Positions 1 to 8,120 of a DNA stretch of 64,000 nt are shown here, piece by piece. A program made the position numbers and the translations under genes. Every line of letters starts with the position of its first letter. Position 1 is the stretch's first letter. The stretch covers positions 496,001 to 560,000 of the forward strand of contig CALODJ010000006.1 of the NCBI GenBank assembly GCA_942492025.1, read 5' to 3'. A model generated the notes under the pieces. That model was given only the letters and a program-made list of their open reading frames with translations, did no database searches and was not told where the DNA came from. Source of the DNA: JABDQW01 sp942492025. Its GTDB lineage: Bacteria; Pseudomonadota; Gammaproteobacteria; SZUA-229.

Positions 1-459
1 TTCCGCCTTACCGGTGTCGAGCTCACGATAAGCAGTCATAGCCAGCTGGTAGATAGAAAGTGCGTCTCGACCGAGTTTGATCAGATCGGTTACGCAAAGG
101 CCACTCATGTCACTGCGACTGATCTCGAGGCGGATCTTGGCAATGTTTGCAACATGATCGGCGATACGCTCCAGTTCGCTGGCAATGCGCATCGCGACAA
201 CAATTTCGCGCAGGTCATGTGCAACGGGCTGTTGCGAAGCGATGACATAGAATCCGCTGCGTTCGGTTTTATCATAGTATTGATTGATGGGCTGATCTTT
301 GATAATGAGCATTTCGCCGTTATGGCGATCACACTGCTCTATGCATTGCAGTGCCCTTTGAAACGATTCATCGGTCATTTTCGACATCTGTAGAACCGTC
401 TGCTTGAGCTCATTTTTCTTTACATCCAGAATATGTCTATTTTCATGCATGGCGATCAT
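1..459 (-). CDS. phoU: PhoU-like phosphate regulatory protein, 5' part only
   Basis: The reverse strand is open from an ATG at 459 to the window edge (alternative in-frame ATGs at 474 and 450), giving about 153 N-terminal residues of a protein usually near 220-240. The helical sequence holds the PhoU metal-site signature ELERIADHVANIAK preceded by VAHDLREIVVAMR. PhoU proteins are cytoplasmic three-helix-bundle repeats that restrain Pst phosphate uptake and PhoR signalling, or partner Na/Pi cotransporters. The rest of the gene and its neighbours lie outside the window, so PstB-PhoU or NptA context cannot be checked. A TATAAT-like hexamer sits just upstream of the 474 ATG, which favours the inner starts. 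The family call is firm; the exact partner is unknown. Confidence 0.8.
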   Translation of the reverse strand, partial: MIAMHENRHILDVKKNELKQTVLQMSKMTDESFQRALQCIEQCDRHNGEMLIIKDQPINQYYDKTERSGFYVIASQQPVAHDLREIVVAMRIASELERIADHVANIAKIRLEISRSDMSGLCVTDLIKLGRDALSIYQLAMTAYRELDTGKAE

Positions 460-623
460 TGTTTTTGTTGGCATGAAAATCATTATATTACGTTGATGCG
501 CATAGATCTGCTCATCAGTGCGGGTAAAATCTGTGGGGAATATTCGGTTGAGGGTGCGTTACTTTCGCCGCACATGAGCCGTTTAGATCGACACACTGCT
601 ATCAGGAGGGGGAGAGGAAGCTG

Positions 624-1193
624 ATGAACACGCTTATTGTGTACGCCACACGAGAAGGGCAAACCCGGAAAATCGCTCTCAAACTCGCCGAGCATCTCAG
701 AGAAAGCGGTGTCACGGTCGAGACGCACGATGCGAGAGCGCCATTCACGCATAACCTGATGGATTTCGATCATCTCGTTTTTGGCGCTTCGATGCACGCA
801 GGTGGCCTCGAAAAAGAGATCAGAGCATTCATCGCCCGTCATGAAACAGTGATCAGTGCCAGGCCGCGATCCTTTTTTCTGGTTCTACTCAGCGCTGCGA
901 CAAAAGACAAGAAACTCAGAGAAACATGGTTGCACGATGCAGAGCACAAGTTCAGGCAGCAAATCCCCGTGCCTTTCAACAGGCTGGAGATGGTGGCGGG
1001 GGCGCTTCGATATTCAAAATACCCGCTACCCCTTAAATGGATCATGCATAAAATCGCCACCAAAGCAGGTGAGGGTACAGACATCTCACGCGACTATGAA
1101 TACACCGACTGGGACCAGGTGAAAGGCTTTGCCGGTAAAGTCATCTCGGAAACACCCGCTGCCGCCAATAACACGCAGACTCCGGTCAACTGA
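624..1193 (+). CDS. hemG: Protoporphyrinogen IX dehydrogenase, flavodoxin type
   Basis: This 189-residue flavodoxin-fold protein matches HemG (E. coli 181 aa). The FMN phosphate loop is near residues 8-17 (ATREGQTRKI), followed by FGASMHAGG and the HemG-typical later segment AGALRYSKYPLPLKW. HemG oxidises protoporphyrinogen IX to protoporphyrin IX at the inner membrane, passing electrons to the quinone pool, the penultimate step of haem synthesis. A strong purine-rich Shine-Dalgarno (AGGAGGG at 604-610) supports the ATG at 624. It is divergent from phoU with about 160 bp between them and appears monocistronic. The haem it makes would serve the cytochromes encoded elsewhere in the window. Identity is well supported by whole-length similarity and size. 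Confidence 0.9.
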   Translation: MNTLIVYATREGQTRKIALKLAEHLRESGVTVETHDARAPFTHNLMDFDHLVFGASMHAGGLEKEIRAFIARHETVISARPRSFFLVLLSAATKDKKLRETWLHDAEHKFRQQIPVPFNRLEMVAGALRYSKYPLPLKWIMHKIATKAGEGTDISRDYEYTDWDQVKGFAGKVISETPAAANNTQTPVN

Positions 1194-1548
1194 GTGGTAT
1201 TGATTGAAATTTTTACCACCCAAAGCAAAAATACCCGTTTTGATCGGGTTGCAGGTTGACCCGCGGGGTTTTATGAACAAACTTGCGCTGCATCTGGACC
1301 CATTCCTCCGAAGCCGTGTCACTGCTTATGCATACACCGGTTATGGCTATACCGGTTGTCCTGACCTTCGCTGTTACCTGATCTTTGTGCGTGCCTTGCC
1401 GAGCTGGCCAAGCTGCAACGTTTCTTATTCGATTCTGTCCAATAGCGCAGCGGGTGAGCCGCCAGCCCGGTTGTCCGCCTCATTGGTCAGGTTCACCCTG
1501 CGGGGTTTGCGGGCTAACTCCTTCACGCAGCATGCAGGCTAAATAACT
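1194..1548 (+). other. Intergenic stretch without a convincing gene
   Basis: An open frame of 112 codons spans most of it but has no ribosome site and no recognisable protein features. The stretch contains two related GC-rich segments in opposite arrangement (TTGACCCGCGGGG near 1256 and TGCGGGGTTTGCGGGCTAA near 1499-1517). The second ends like the terminal repeat of family B described elsewhere in the window, so it may be a decayed palindromic element. No promoter was identified with confidence. Confidence 0.4.
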
Positions 1549-2505
1549 GTGCTATTGTTCACGAAAAAACGCGTAAACTCGATACACTGCAGTTTCATAC
1601 TGGTGTTGATAGCGCAGGTATTCAACGCGCAGGCTTGGGCGGAAACGCTGGACTTGCCGCCGGTCGATGTCGATCTGGTCGGTAAAATTCGTATCACCGA
1701 GGCCCGGGAGGATGACACGCTGTTAGATGTTGCACGTCGTTTCGACATCGGCCAGGATGAAATTGTGCTCGCCAATCCCGATGTGGACCGCTGGCTGCCG
1801 CGAGCAGGTACAAAGGTTGTGATTCCAAGCCGCTATATCCTCCCGACTGTTGATCGCAGTGGCATCGTGCTGAATGTGCCTGAAATGCGCCTGTACTATT
1901 TTCCCCCTGTGGCGGCGGACCAGCAGGCCCAGGTGCTGACTTACCCGGTCAGTATCGGCCGTATGGACTGGGCAACGCCAATCGGTTACACAAAAGTGCT
2001 TTCTAAATCCGAAAATCCCAGCTGGCGGCCACCGAAATCCATTCTAGAAGAAGCGGAAGCGCGCGGTGAGCCCCTGCCTGATGTGATACCCCCGGGCCCT
2101 GATAATCCCCTGGGTAACTATGCATTGCGTCTTGCTCGTCCAGGCTATCTGATCCACAGCACCAATAAACCGTTTGGTGTGGGTATGCGGGTGACTCACG
2201 GGTGTGTGCGAATGTATCCGGAAGATATTGAGACCTTCTTTCCGCTGGTGCCCGTTGGCACCTCTGTACATATTGTCGATCAGCCGGTCAAGCTTGGCTG
2301 GCTTTTCGATACCTTGTACATCGAGATTCATCCGCCTCTGGAGGAAAAGCACCAGGACCCGTCTGTGCTGGTGGAAATGGCTGCGGACCTGATTTACTCG
2401 GTCAAAGAACAACGACCACTGGTTCTGAACCGTGAAGCCCTGAAGGAGGCTCTGGAAAAGCAAGACGGCATGCCGGTTGCCATTGGCCGTAGCGTGCACG
2501 ACTGA
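1549..2505 (+). CDS. L,D-transpeptidase (YkuD) with N-terminal LysM-like domain, exported
   Basis: The product has 318 residues. A signal peptide (hydrophobic SFILVLIAQVFNAQAWA, probable cleavage before ETLD) is followed by a LysM-like peptidoglycan-binding segment at about 50-95 and a YkuD domain at about 105-260. The catalytic motif THGCVRM contains His217 and Cys219; it is preceded by HSTNKPFG. This is the ErfK/YbiS/YcfS/YnhG layout. These periplasmic enzymes form 3-3 peptidoglycan crosslinks or attach Braun lipoprotein to meso-diaminopimelate. The lipoprotein gene that follows convergently suggests the second role. The GTG start at 1549 is used because it precedes the signal peptide; no good ribosome site is visible and a TTG at 1555 is possible. 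Confidence 0.88.
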   Translation: MLLFTKKRVNSIHCSFILVLIAQVFNAQAWAETLDLPPVDVDLVGKIRITEAREDDTLLDVARRFDIGQDEIVLANPDVDRWLPRAGTKVVIPSRYILPTVDRSGIVLNVPEMRLYYFPPVAADQQAQVLTYPVSIGRMDWATPIGYTKVLSKSENPSWRPPKSILEEAEARGEPLPDVIPPGPDNPLGNYALRLARPGYLIHSTNKPFGVGMRVTHGCVRMYPEDIETFFPLVPVGTSVHIVDQPVKLGWLFDTLYIEIHPPLEEKHQDPSVLVEMAADLIYSVKEQRPLVLNREALKEALEKQDGMPVAIGRSVHD

Positions 2506-2532
2506 GCCAGTACCTGACCCAGCCGTGCACTC

Positions 2533-2567
2533 ACAAATAGCGATTTAATCGGTCAAGCGCTATTTGT
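2533..2567. terminator. Stem-loop between convergent genes
   Basis: A perfect 10-bp inverted repeat (ACAAATAGCG / CGCTATTTGT) separated by 15 bases lies between the convergent L,D-transpeptidase and lipoprotein genes. It overlaps the lipoprotein stop codon. There is no long T-run, so termination is inferred from position and symmetry only. Confidence 0.5.
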
Positions 2568-2820
2568 ACATCGACTTCTTGAACATATTATCGATTTTGC
2601 TGTTGGCTTCATCCGCGGAGACTTTGGCTTCTTCGGCGATGGCTTTGGCTTCAGCCGCTTCTCTGCTCGCAGCATCGGAGCTGGCGGATGCGCTTTGAGC
2701 GGACTCCTTCGCCTGGTCGATTTCATTGCGCAATTCTTCGAGATCACCGGTTGAAGCACAACCACCGAGTACGGCGATTGTGGCCAGTGCGAAAGCGATT
2801 GAGGTTTTTTTACTATGCAT
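2560..2820 (-). CDS. lpp: Lpp/OprI-like murein lipoprotein
   Basis: This 86-residue precursor has a classical lipoprotein signal ending in the lipobox LGGC. The mature part is almost entirely helical, with alanine/serine-rich heptads, and ends in Tyr-Lys. Size, coiled-coil character and C-terminal lysine match Braun lipoprotein and Pseudomonas OprI, outer-membrane-anchored trimers whose terminal lysine is joined to peptidoglycan by L,D-transpeptidases. The start at 2820 is chosen over an upstream ATG at 2859 because it has a GGGAG ribosome site and begins directly with the signal peptide. It lies between two L,D-transpeptidase genes, one convergent and one upstream on the same strand. The symbol is used in the family sense; crosslinking of the lysine is inferred. 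Confidence 0.8.
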   Translation of the reverse strand: MHSKKTSIAFALATIAVLGGCASTGDLEELRNEIDQAKESAQSASASSDAASREAAEAKAIAEEAKVSADEANSKIDNMFKKSMYK

Positions 2821-2920
2821 GAGTGACTCCCAAAGTTGAAAATTGAATGAATATGGCAATACAGAGCAACGAATACTACCACAGGATCACGAGCAAGAAA
2901 GCCTTTAAAGGTTCAAGGCA

Positions 2921-3481
2921 TCAGCGTATAACGACCCGCATTCCAAGATACACCCATTTTGACAGATCATCAATTTGTCGATTGGTCAGCGCTATACAGC
3001 CTTGTGTCCAGTTGAAGTTCTGGTGTACCGCCGGATCACCAGCACCAACGCCGTGTATACCAATATAACCACCCAGCGGCGTCTCCTGGGGTGGGATGGC
3101 CTTGGCTTTCAAGGCCTGTTGGATCGCGTTGTAGTGCTCGCGACCGATCGTTCCAGCCCGTAAGCCGCGTTCAGCGTGTGCAAGGGTTGGGTAATCGATA
3201 CCCAGGAAGCGGTGAAACACGTCCGACGGCGCTATCCGCACCAGGCGGAAATCCCCGAGCGGTGTTTTGCTATCGCCCGACACCTTGTTCTGCGTGGTAC
3301 CGGCACGGCCGATGGCGATTTCGTTGTAGGTACGCCTGGCCCTGTTGCCTTCCAGTACAGAAAGGACCATCGCCTGGGTATCCACCAGGATCCAGATATC
3401 ACGGTCCCGGTTCGCTGCGGCGTCTGCGGGCATGACAAGCAGTATCGAGAGTATTAAAGGTAGAAAACGGTGGCTGATCAT
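2921..3481 (-). CDS. Small exported L,D-transpeptidase (YkuD family)
   Basis: Starting from the ATG at 3481 the protein has 186 residues: a signal peptide (RFLPLILSILLVMPADAAA) and then one YkuD domain. The active site is seen in IGIHGVG and the motif TQGCIALTN, with Cys162 as nucleophile. There is no LysM domain, unlike the paralogue at 1549-2505, so the two are distant relatives. A further in-frame ATG at 3523 would add 14 residues ahead of the signal. The open frame extends much further upstream, but that part looks non-coding. Expected role: periplasmic L,D-transpeptidation or lipoprotein attachment. It is co-oriented with and 100 bp upstream of the lpp-like gene, so co-transcription is possible. 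Confidence 0.85.
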   Translation of the reverse strand: MISHRFLPLILSILLVMPADAAANRDRDIWILVDTQAMVLSVLEGNRARRTYNEIAIGRAGTTQNKVSGDSKTPLGDFRLVRIAPSDVFHRFLGIDYPTLAHAERGLRAGTIGREHYNAIQQALKAKAIPPQETPLGGYIGIHGVGAGDPAVHQNFNWTQGCIALTNRQIDDLSKWVYLGMRVVIR

Positions 3482-3819
3482 CGTGCGTACGGGTCCGGTA
3501 AATCCATAAAATGGGGTATTCATAATTACTGCATTATAGTGTTGATGTTGCTGGAGTGTGGTCCTTGGTCTAACCCAACCCGCAAATTGCACGAAGTCGG
3601 ACACCCTGTATTGTGTATGTAGCGATACTTTCATCACAGGCGAATCAACCGGATTTCTGCTCTCACAGTTAGCCCTGTCTGATTCTTGGAACACGCGTTT
3701 GTCTGGAACAAAATAGCGCGTCAGCTCCGAAGAGGCGAGTCTCATGGACGAGACCAACAACCTGGCAGTGCAGCTTGGCCATAAAACCCAGATCCTTCAT
3801 GGCACATACGGGCTGATGA

Positions 3820-3849
3820 TTGATTGTATTGATAGGGCGTTTTTATACT
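3820..3849 (+). promoter_or_regulatory. Predicted sigma-70 promoter (TTGATT-N18-TATACT)
   Basis: The -35 hexamer TTGATT (3820-3825) and -10 hexamer TATACT (3844-3849) are separated by exactly 18 bases. They lie about 140 bp upstream of the YceI-like gene in an otherwise gene-free 465-bp interval. The same layout recurs at several other places in this window. No experimental start is known. Confidence 0.5.
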
Positions 3850-3989
3850 ACAATACCCTCTCGGTTCTGCGACGATAGCTCTGTCGGGACAATCGCTGAC
3901 TGCAGGCAGGGTGGGTGTGTCAAAATCGCTTGAGAGCAACCGGATCAATTGCACAGTGGATTTTATTTTCTGATAAGGGGGAAGTAGAA

Positions 3990-4670
3990 ATGTCCAGTAC
4001 CAAACATCACAGATTCGTCGAACACGCGGCGAGATACATTCATACCATTAGCCCGCTGCGCAATCTGGCAGTGATGAAGCCTGTCAGGTGTACGTTGCAT
4101 TCCACTGTCTGGTTTACGGTGCTGTTGTTGTTTGTTGCGCCTGCCTGGGCTGACTGGACACTCAACAACGCCGAGTCACAGCTCAGTTTTGTCTCCATCA
4201 AGAAGGGCGATATCGCCGAGGTGCACCGCTTCGACCAACTCGATGGCAGCGTTGATGGCAAAGGCAATGTCAAGTTGACCATTCAGCTCGCCAGCGTCGA
4301 TACAGCCATACCCATACGTGATCAGCGCATGCGTGAGATGTTATTTGACACCGACGCATTTCCAAGTGCGGTCCTGACGGCAACGATCGATGCGAGTGAG
4401 GTAAACACACTTGATGTTGGCGATATGTTGACGAGCAGCCTGAAAGGTCAGCTGAGTCTTCACGGTCAGAGTGGCCCGGTAACTGCAGAGCTGGCAGTGG
4501 CGCGACTAGGGCCGAATAAGCTGCTGGTAGCGAGTCGCAAACCGGTGGTGCTGCAGGTGACTGACTATGAATTGTTGGAGGGTGTTGAGAAGCTGCGTGA
4601 AGTGGCTGGGCTCGACAGTATCAGCAAAGCCGTACCGGTGAGCTTCGTGCTGACCTTCGATAAGAACTAA
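3990..4670 (+). CDS. YceI-like periplasmic lipocalin-fold protein
   Basis: The product has 226 residues from the ATG at 3990, supported by AGGGGGAAG upstream. An unusually long basic N-region (about 40 residues) precedes the hydrophobic signal core and the cleavage-type sequence APAWA before DWTL. The mature part has YceI features: the opening W-x-L-x-x-x-x-S-x-L-S-F pattern, a central MREMLFDTDAFPSA resembling the R-D-x-x-L-x-x-x-x-F-x-x-x-x-F-P signature, and a final TFDKN. YceI proteins are beta-barrels that bind isoprenoid lipids in the periplasm. No specific ligand is known here. It is monocistronic, with its own predicted promoter. The long N-region could mean the true start is the inner Met at about 4074. 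Confidence 0.75.
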   Translation: MSSTKHHRFVEHAARYIHTISPLRNLAVMKPVRCTLHSTVWFTVLLLFVAPAWADWTLNNAESQLSFVSIKKGDIAEVHRFDQLDGSVDGKGNVKLTIQLASVDTAIPIRDQRMREMLFDTDAFPSAVLTATIDASEVNTLDVGDMLTSSLKGQLSLHGQSGPVTAELAVARLGPNKLLVASRKPVVLQVTDYELLEGVEKLREVAGLDSISKAVPVSFVLTFDKN

Positions 4671-4741
4671 CCTGCATTTCGTGCCCCAGGGTCAGAAATA
4701 CGGGCTAACGGCCTGACACATGGTATTGATTTCTCTCATCA

Positions 4742-4772
4742 TTGATTAAGCTCGCTGAGAAAATGTTACAAT
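4742..4772 (+). promoter_or_regulatory. Possible promoter upstream of the CHAD gene
   Basis: TTGATT (4742-4747) and TACAAT (4767-4772) are separated by 19 bases, one more than the recurring 18-base spacing elsewhere in the window. The site lies about 120-220 bp before the candidate starts of the CHAD protein. This is a weak call. Confidence 0.3.
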
Positions 4773-4888
4773 CCTGTTACTGTGTTTAGAGGTTGCTTGA
4801 TAAGAAAAAGCATTCAGCAGGTCCGCCAAACGCCGATGAGCGGTTTGGATGCGGTTGATCGGCAGCCAATACCAACTGCCCGCTAAAC

Positions 4889-6553
4889 TTGATACGGGCT
4901 AGTTTCTATCGACCTGACCTGATGGGTCTAAATATCGATGTAAACCGCCCGAAAGGGAAGGCGGTGCTTCGTAAATGGGCAGACCAGATGTTACCGCAAC
5001 CCATTCAATACCGACTACCCGATGACCGGGATCTGGATCAGCTGATAGCCGATCTGGCCAAATCAAACCGCCTGTTAGAGGCTGAAACGCTGCGGTTGAA
5101 ACAGACCTATCTGGACAGTTTCGACTGGCTGATCTGGCAGGCTGGCGCCGAACTGCAGTTTGAAAACTCAAGGCGGGGTAACCGGCTTTGTTGGGTCAAG
5201 CAAAACAGCCTGGAACCACCGTTATGCGTCGCGCTCGATAAACTGCCCGGATTTCCGTCGGAGCTGCCCGCTGGCGTTTTGCGCGAGCGTATTGCCAGGG
5301 CACTGCAGTCGCGTAAATTGCTGCCAATCGTGCATGTGCAACAACAATTGCAAACCCTTAAAGTGGTCAACAAAGATGACAAAACCGTCCTGCGCTTGAT
5401 CTTGCAGGCTAGCGAGTTTTCGTCTCCAGATGGCAAACAGTCGGGACCCCTGGGTGCCCGCGTTGTCCTGAAACCCCTCAAGGGTTATCAAAAGGCCCTA
5501 AAGCGAATGCAGCTCGAGTTCGACGCGCTTGGCTTGCACCCCGTGACGCAGAGTCTTTACGAGTCGGCCGTTGCCGGTATCGGCAGAGCACCCGGCGACT
5601 ACAGTTCGAAACTCAACTATCAGCTCAATCCACAAGCTCGCAGTGATGCAACCGCGAAGCAGATCATGTTGAGTCTGTTGAATACGCTGGAAGCGAACAT
5701 CGATGGCACCAAGGCGAATCTGGACAGCGAATTTCTGCACGATCTGAGGGTGGCGACCCGCCGTACGCGGTCTGCCATGAGTCAGATCAAAGGTGTATTT
5801 GATGAGCGGGAACTCGAGCCCTTCAAAAAAGGTTTTGCCTGGCTCGGGCAGGTGACCGGGCCTACCCGGGATATGGACGTGTACCTTCTAAAATTTGATC
5901 ACTATCGCCACAGCCTACCCGCCAAAATCAGACCGGATCTGGATCCTTTCCACGATTTTCTAGTGACCCAGCACAAACGGGCGCAGGCACTCCTGGTCAG
6001 AAAACTCAATTCGCCCCAATTCCGCGAACTGATCAAGACATGGCGTGAATGGCTCGAGCAGTCCGTCGCCGATACCTCATTAGCGCCCAATGCGACACGC
6101 CCGATTGCCGAACTGGCTGATCAGCGCATCTTCAAGATCTACAAAAGGGTGCTGAAGCAGGGACGGGCGATCGAGCCCGATTCGCCCGCGGAATTACTTC
6201 ACGATCTGCGCAAGGATTGCAAGAAGTTGCGTTATCTGATGGAGTATTTTCAGAGCCTCTATCCAAAACAGGACACCGCCGCGCTGATCAAACTGATCAA
6301 GGTGCTGCTGGATAATCTTGGAGACTTTCAAGATCTTCAGGTGCAGGCTGAGGCGATTGAGTCTTTCGCTGAAAAGATGCAAGAACAGGGCGCTCCTGCC
6401 AGTGCTCTGATGGCAATGGGCATTTTGGTTGGCGACCTGCTGGAACGTCAGCAACAGGCCAGGGACGAATTTGCCGCTCTTTTCAGCGAGTTCAACAATG
6501 AGAACAATACACAGGCGTTCGACAAGCTGTTCGGGCTGAAGACAAATTCATGA
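4889..6553 (+). CDS. CHAD-domain protein with degenerate CYTH-like N-terminus
   Basis: The open frame allows 554 residues from a TTG at 4889. Alternative starts are ATG 4922, GTG 4964 (preceded by GGGAAGG) and ATG 4988. Residues from about 260 onward form a CHAD domain: EFLHDLRVATRRTRSAM and the later LLHDLRKDCKKLRYLMEYF are the paired histidine/arginine-rich helices typical of this polyphosphate-associated fold. The first about 200 residues have the alternating strand pattern of a CYTH triphosphate-tunnel domain, but its N-terminal ExExK signature was not found, so catalysis is doubtful. CHAD proteins bind polyphosphate granules. Proximity to phoU is suggestive only. It appears monocistronic. 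Confidence 0.75.
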   Translation: MIRASFYRPDLMGLNIDVNRPKGKAVLRKWADQMLPQPIQYRLPDDRDLDQLIADLAKSNRLLEAETLRLKQTYLDSFDWLIWQAGAELQFENSRRGNRLCWVKQNSLEPPLCVALDKLPGFPSELPAGVLRERIARALQSRKLLPIVHVQQQLQTLKVVNKDDKTVLRLILQASEFSSPDGKQSGPLGARVVLKPLKGYQKALKRMQLEFDALGLHPVTQSLYESAVAGIGRAPGDYSSKLNYQLNPQARSDATAKQIMLSLLNTLEANIDGTKANLDSEFLHDLRVATRRTRSAMSQIKGVFDERELEPFKKGFAWLGQVTGPTRDMDVYLLKFDHYRHSLPAKIRPDLDPFHDFLVTQHKRAQALLVRKLNSPQFRELIKTWREWLEQSVADTSLAPNATRPIAELADQRIFKIYKRVLKQGRAIEPDSPAELLHDLRKDCKKLRYLMEYFQSLYPKQDTAALIKLIKVLLDNLGDFQDLQVQAEAIESFAEKMQEQGAPASALMAMGILVGDLLERQQQARDEFAALFSEFNNENNTQAFDKLFGLKTNS

Positions 6554-6605
6554 CGGTGCGTGTATGTGTTGCGCATATCGTTGATGAAATAAGGCGTATA
6601 CATCG

Positions 6606-6679
6606 TAGGCTGCGCCGTGCGCACCCAAATCAGCACAATGAGCATGATTGTTGCAGCGTGGTGCTCGCGGCGCACCCTG
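6606..6679. repeat. Family A palindromic repeat
   Basis: This 74-bp element has imperfect terminal inverted repeats TAGGCTGCGCCGTGCGCACC / GGTGCTCGCGGCGCACCCTG around an AT-richer centre. It is one of about ten family A copies in the window and sits between the convergent CHAD and prenyltransferase genes. The right-hand flanking TA has changed to TG. Confidence 0.75.
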
Positions 6680-6691
6680 CCTGACTGATGG

Positions 6692-7585
6692 CTAACCCAT
6701 GGCGGTGTCGAGTATCAATGCGCCAACAATAGACAGACTGCTGCCCAGCGTGATGATCTTTGGTTGGGGATTGACCTTGTAGATCACAATAACGAGTAAT
6801 GCTGATAAGAACAGGTAAAGGGCCTGTGCTGGATAACTGGCAGGTAACCGGTATAGCCCGAGTACAATGCACAGCTGACAGACGACCAGCATGATGCGTG
6901 ATACCCGGTACGCACTCTCGGCGCCGTGTCGTACCGCAAATGAAAACTTGCCCGCCTGGCGGTCAGTTTCTATTTGGGGTGGCTGATGAGAGAGCAATAA
7001 TGACAGTGATAATGCCGCGAAAGCGACAGAACCCAGGACATAGAACTCATCGATAGCCTGGCCGGACACGAGCCACAGGCAACCGAAAACACCCGGCCCG
7101 TAACAGCTGGCTGTCACCCATTCGCCGGCCCTGCTATAGGAAAGGGGTTTATTGCCCGAGTTGTACAGATAGCCGAGAAAAACCAGAGGCATGGCGATTG
7201 CCAGTATCCAGTACTGGCCGGATAGTTGCAGCACGTATAGGCCCAGCAATCCGCCCGCGACAAAACTGATGGTGCCGTGTGCCGTGACGACCGACAATTT
7301 GAGTTGGTGAAAGCGTACCCATGAGTCCATCTTGTGGATATCCGCACCGAGTCGCCAGTCGCTGAGATCGTTGAACACGTTGATCGCGTGCTGCAGCAGC
7401 ACGACAGCAAGGGTTGCTAATGCAAGGCCGAATGACCAGAGAGATTGTTGATCGGACAGTAAGACAACGGCCAGGCCCGGGAGAACCGAAATAAGGTAGA
7501 TGGCAGGATTTAATGCCTGCCATCTACTCGCTCGGGAAGGCGCCAATGATTTATGCGACAGCCATTCTGCCGGACTGCAGGTCAC
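6692..7585 (-). CDS. UbiA-superfamily prenyltransferase, MenA-like
   Basis: This is a 297-residue polytopic membrane protein with about eight hydrophobic helices. The first Asp-rich motif is NVFNDLSDWRLGAD (about residues 67-80) and the second region contains ETDRQAGK, the two Mg-diphosphate-binding loops of UbiA enzymes. The pattern resembles 1,4-dihydroxy-2-naphthoate polyprenyltransferases (MenA) more than 4-hydroxybenzoate enzymes, but the acceptor cannot be settled from sequence reading. No other menaquinone gene is present here. The GTG start at 7585 overlaps the end of the upstream ferritin-like gene by 35 bp; a shorter start is possible, as GTG lacks a strong ribosome site. The overlap suggests translational coupling. 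Confidence 0.75.
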   Translation of the reverse strand: MTCSPAEWLSHKSLAPSRASRWQALNPAIYLISVLPGLAVVLLSDQQSLWSFGLALATLAVVLLQHAINVFNDLSDWRLGADIHKMDSWVRFHQLKLSVVTAHGTISFVAGGLLGLYVLQLSGQYWILAIAMPLVFLGYLYNSGNKPLSYSRAGEWVTASCYGPGVFGCLWLVSGQAIDEFYVLGSVAFAALSLSLLLSHQPPQIETDRQAGKFSFAVRHGAESAYRVSRIMLVVCQLCIVLGLYRLPASYPAQALYLFLSALLVIVIYKVNPQPKIITLGSSLSIVGALILDTAMG

Positions 7586-8120
7586 TCAAAGCAGACTGGA
7601 ACCAGGTCATGTGTTCACGCTCTGAATCGACCACGCGCTGGTAGACATCAGCAGTGGCCTGATCGCCTCGCTCGAGGGCCTGATCGCGGAAACGCGGATA
7701 GATATCCTGTGCTTCGCGGGCTTCGACTGAAATTGCCACCTTGAGCGCCTTTTCAACCACGCCGTCAGGATTCAACTTGATCAAATCGTCGCAGTTTTTC
7801 TGAATGGTCTCCAGCGCGTCGATCGCACGCTGGGTATCTTCACCCCTGCTAGGCATGCCTATATCGTCGTAGAGCTCCCTCAGCCAGACAGCGTGCAGTT
7901 TTTCCTCACCTGCAACTTTCCTGAACAGACTGGCGAGCTTCGGATAGCCGGCCTTCTCAGCCCAGCGGGCGAATTCAGGGTACATAACCTGGTTTTCATA
8001 TTCTTCAACATCAACGAAGGATTCAGCAGTTGTTCTGCTGTCATCAGACAGGCTCGCAGCAGCAAAACAGCCGTATATCATGTCTTCGGTGATCTCGATC
8101 TTTTCGTTATTTTTGTGCAT
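7551..8120 (-). CDS. Ferritin-like di-iron protein (rubrerythrin-type, no rubredoxin domain)
   Basis: The 189-residue cytoplasmic protein carries the two helix-pair motifs of a ferritin-like di-iron site: EYENQVMYPEFARWA with GEEKLHA, then EAREAQDIYPRF with SEREHMTWF. The C-terminal Cys4 rubredoxin domain of classical rubrerythrin is absent, so this is an erythrin-like form. Such proteins reduce hydrogen peroxide or store and handle iron. The ATG at 8120 follows GGAGAAGAG. It is the first gene of a two-gene unit with the prenyltransferase. A Fur-box-like sequence lies about 70 bp upstream. The fold call is firm; peroxidase versus iron-storage activity is open. Confidence 0.82.
   Translation of the reverse strand: MHKNNEKIEITEDMIYGCFAAASLSDDSRTTAESFVDVEEYENQVMYPEFARWAEKAGYPKLASLFRKVAGEEKLHAVWLRELYDDIGMPSRGEDTQRAIDALETIQKNCDDLIKLNPDGVVEKALKVAISVEAREAQDIYPRFRDQALERGDQATADVYQRVVDSEREHMTWFQSALSDLQSGRMAVA

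Noticed and set aside
1204..1542. 112-codon open frame after hemG
   Set aside because: No ribosome site, low-complexity Tyr/Gly/Cys stretches, and it runs through a GC-rich repeat-like region.
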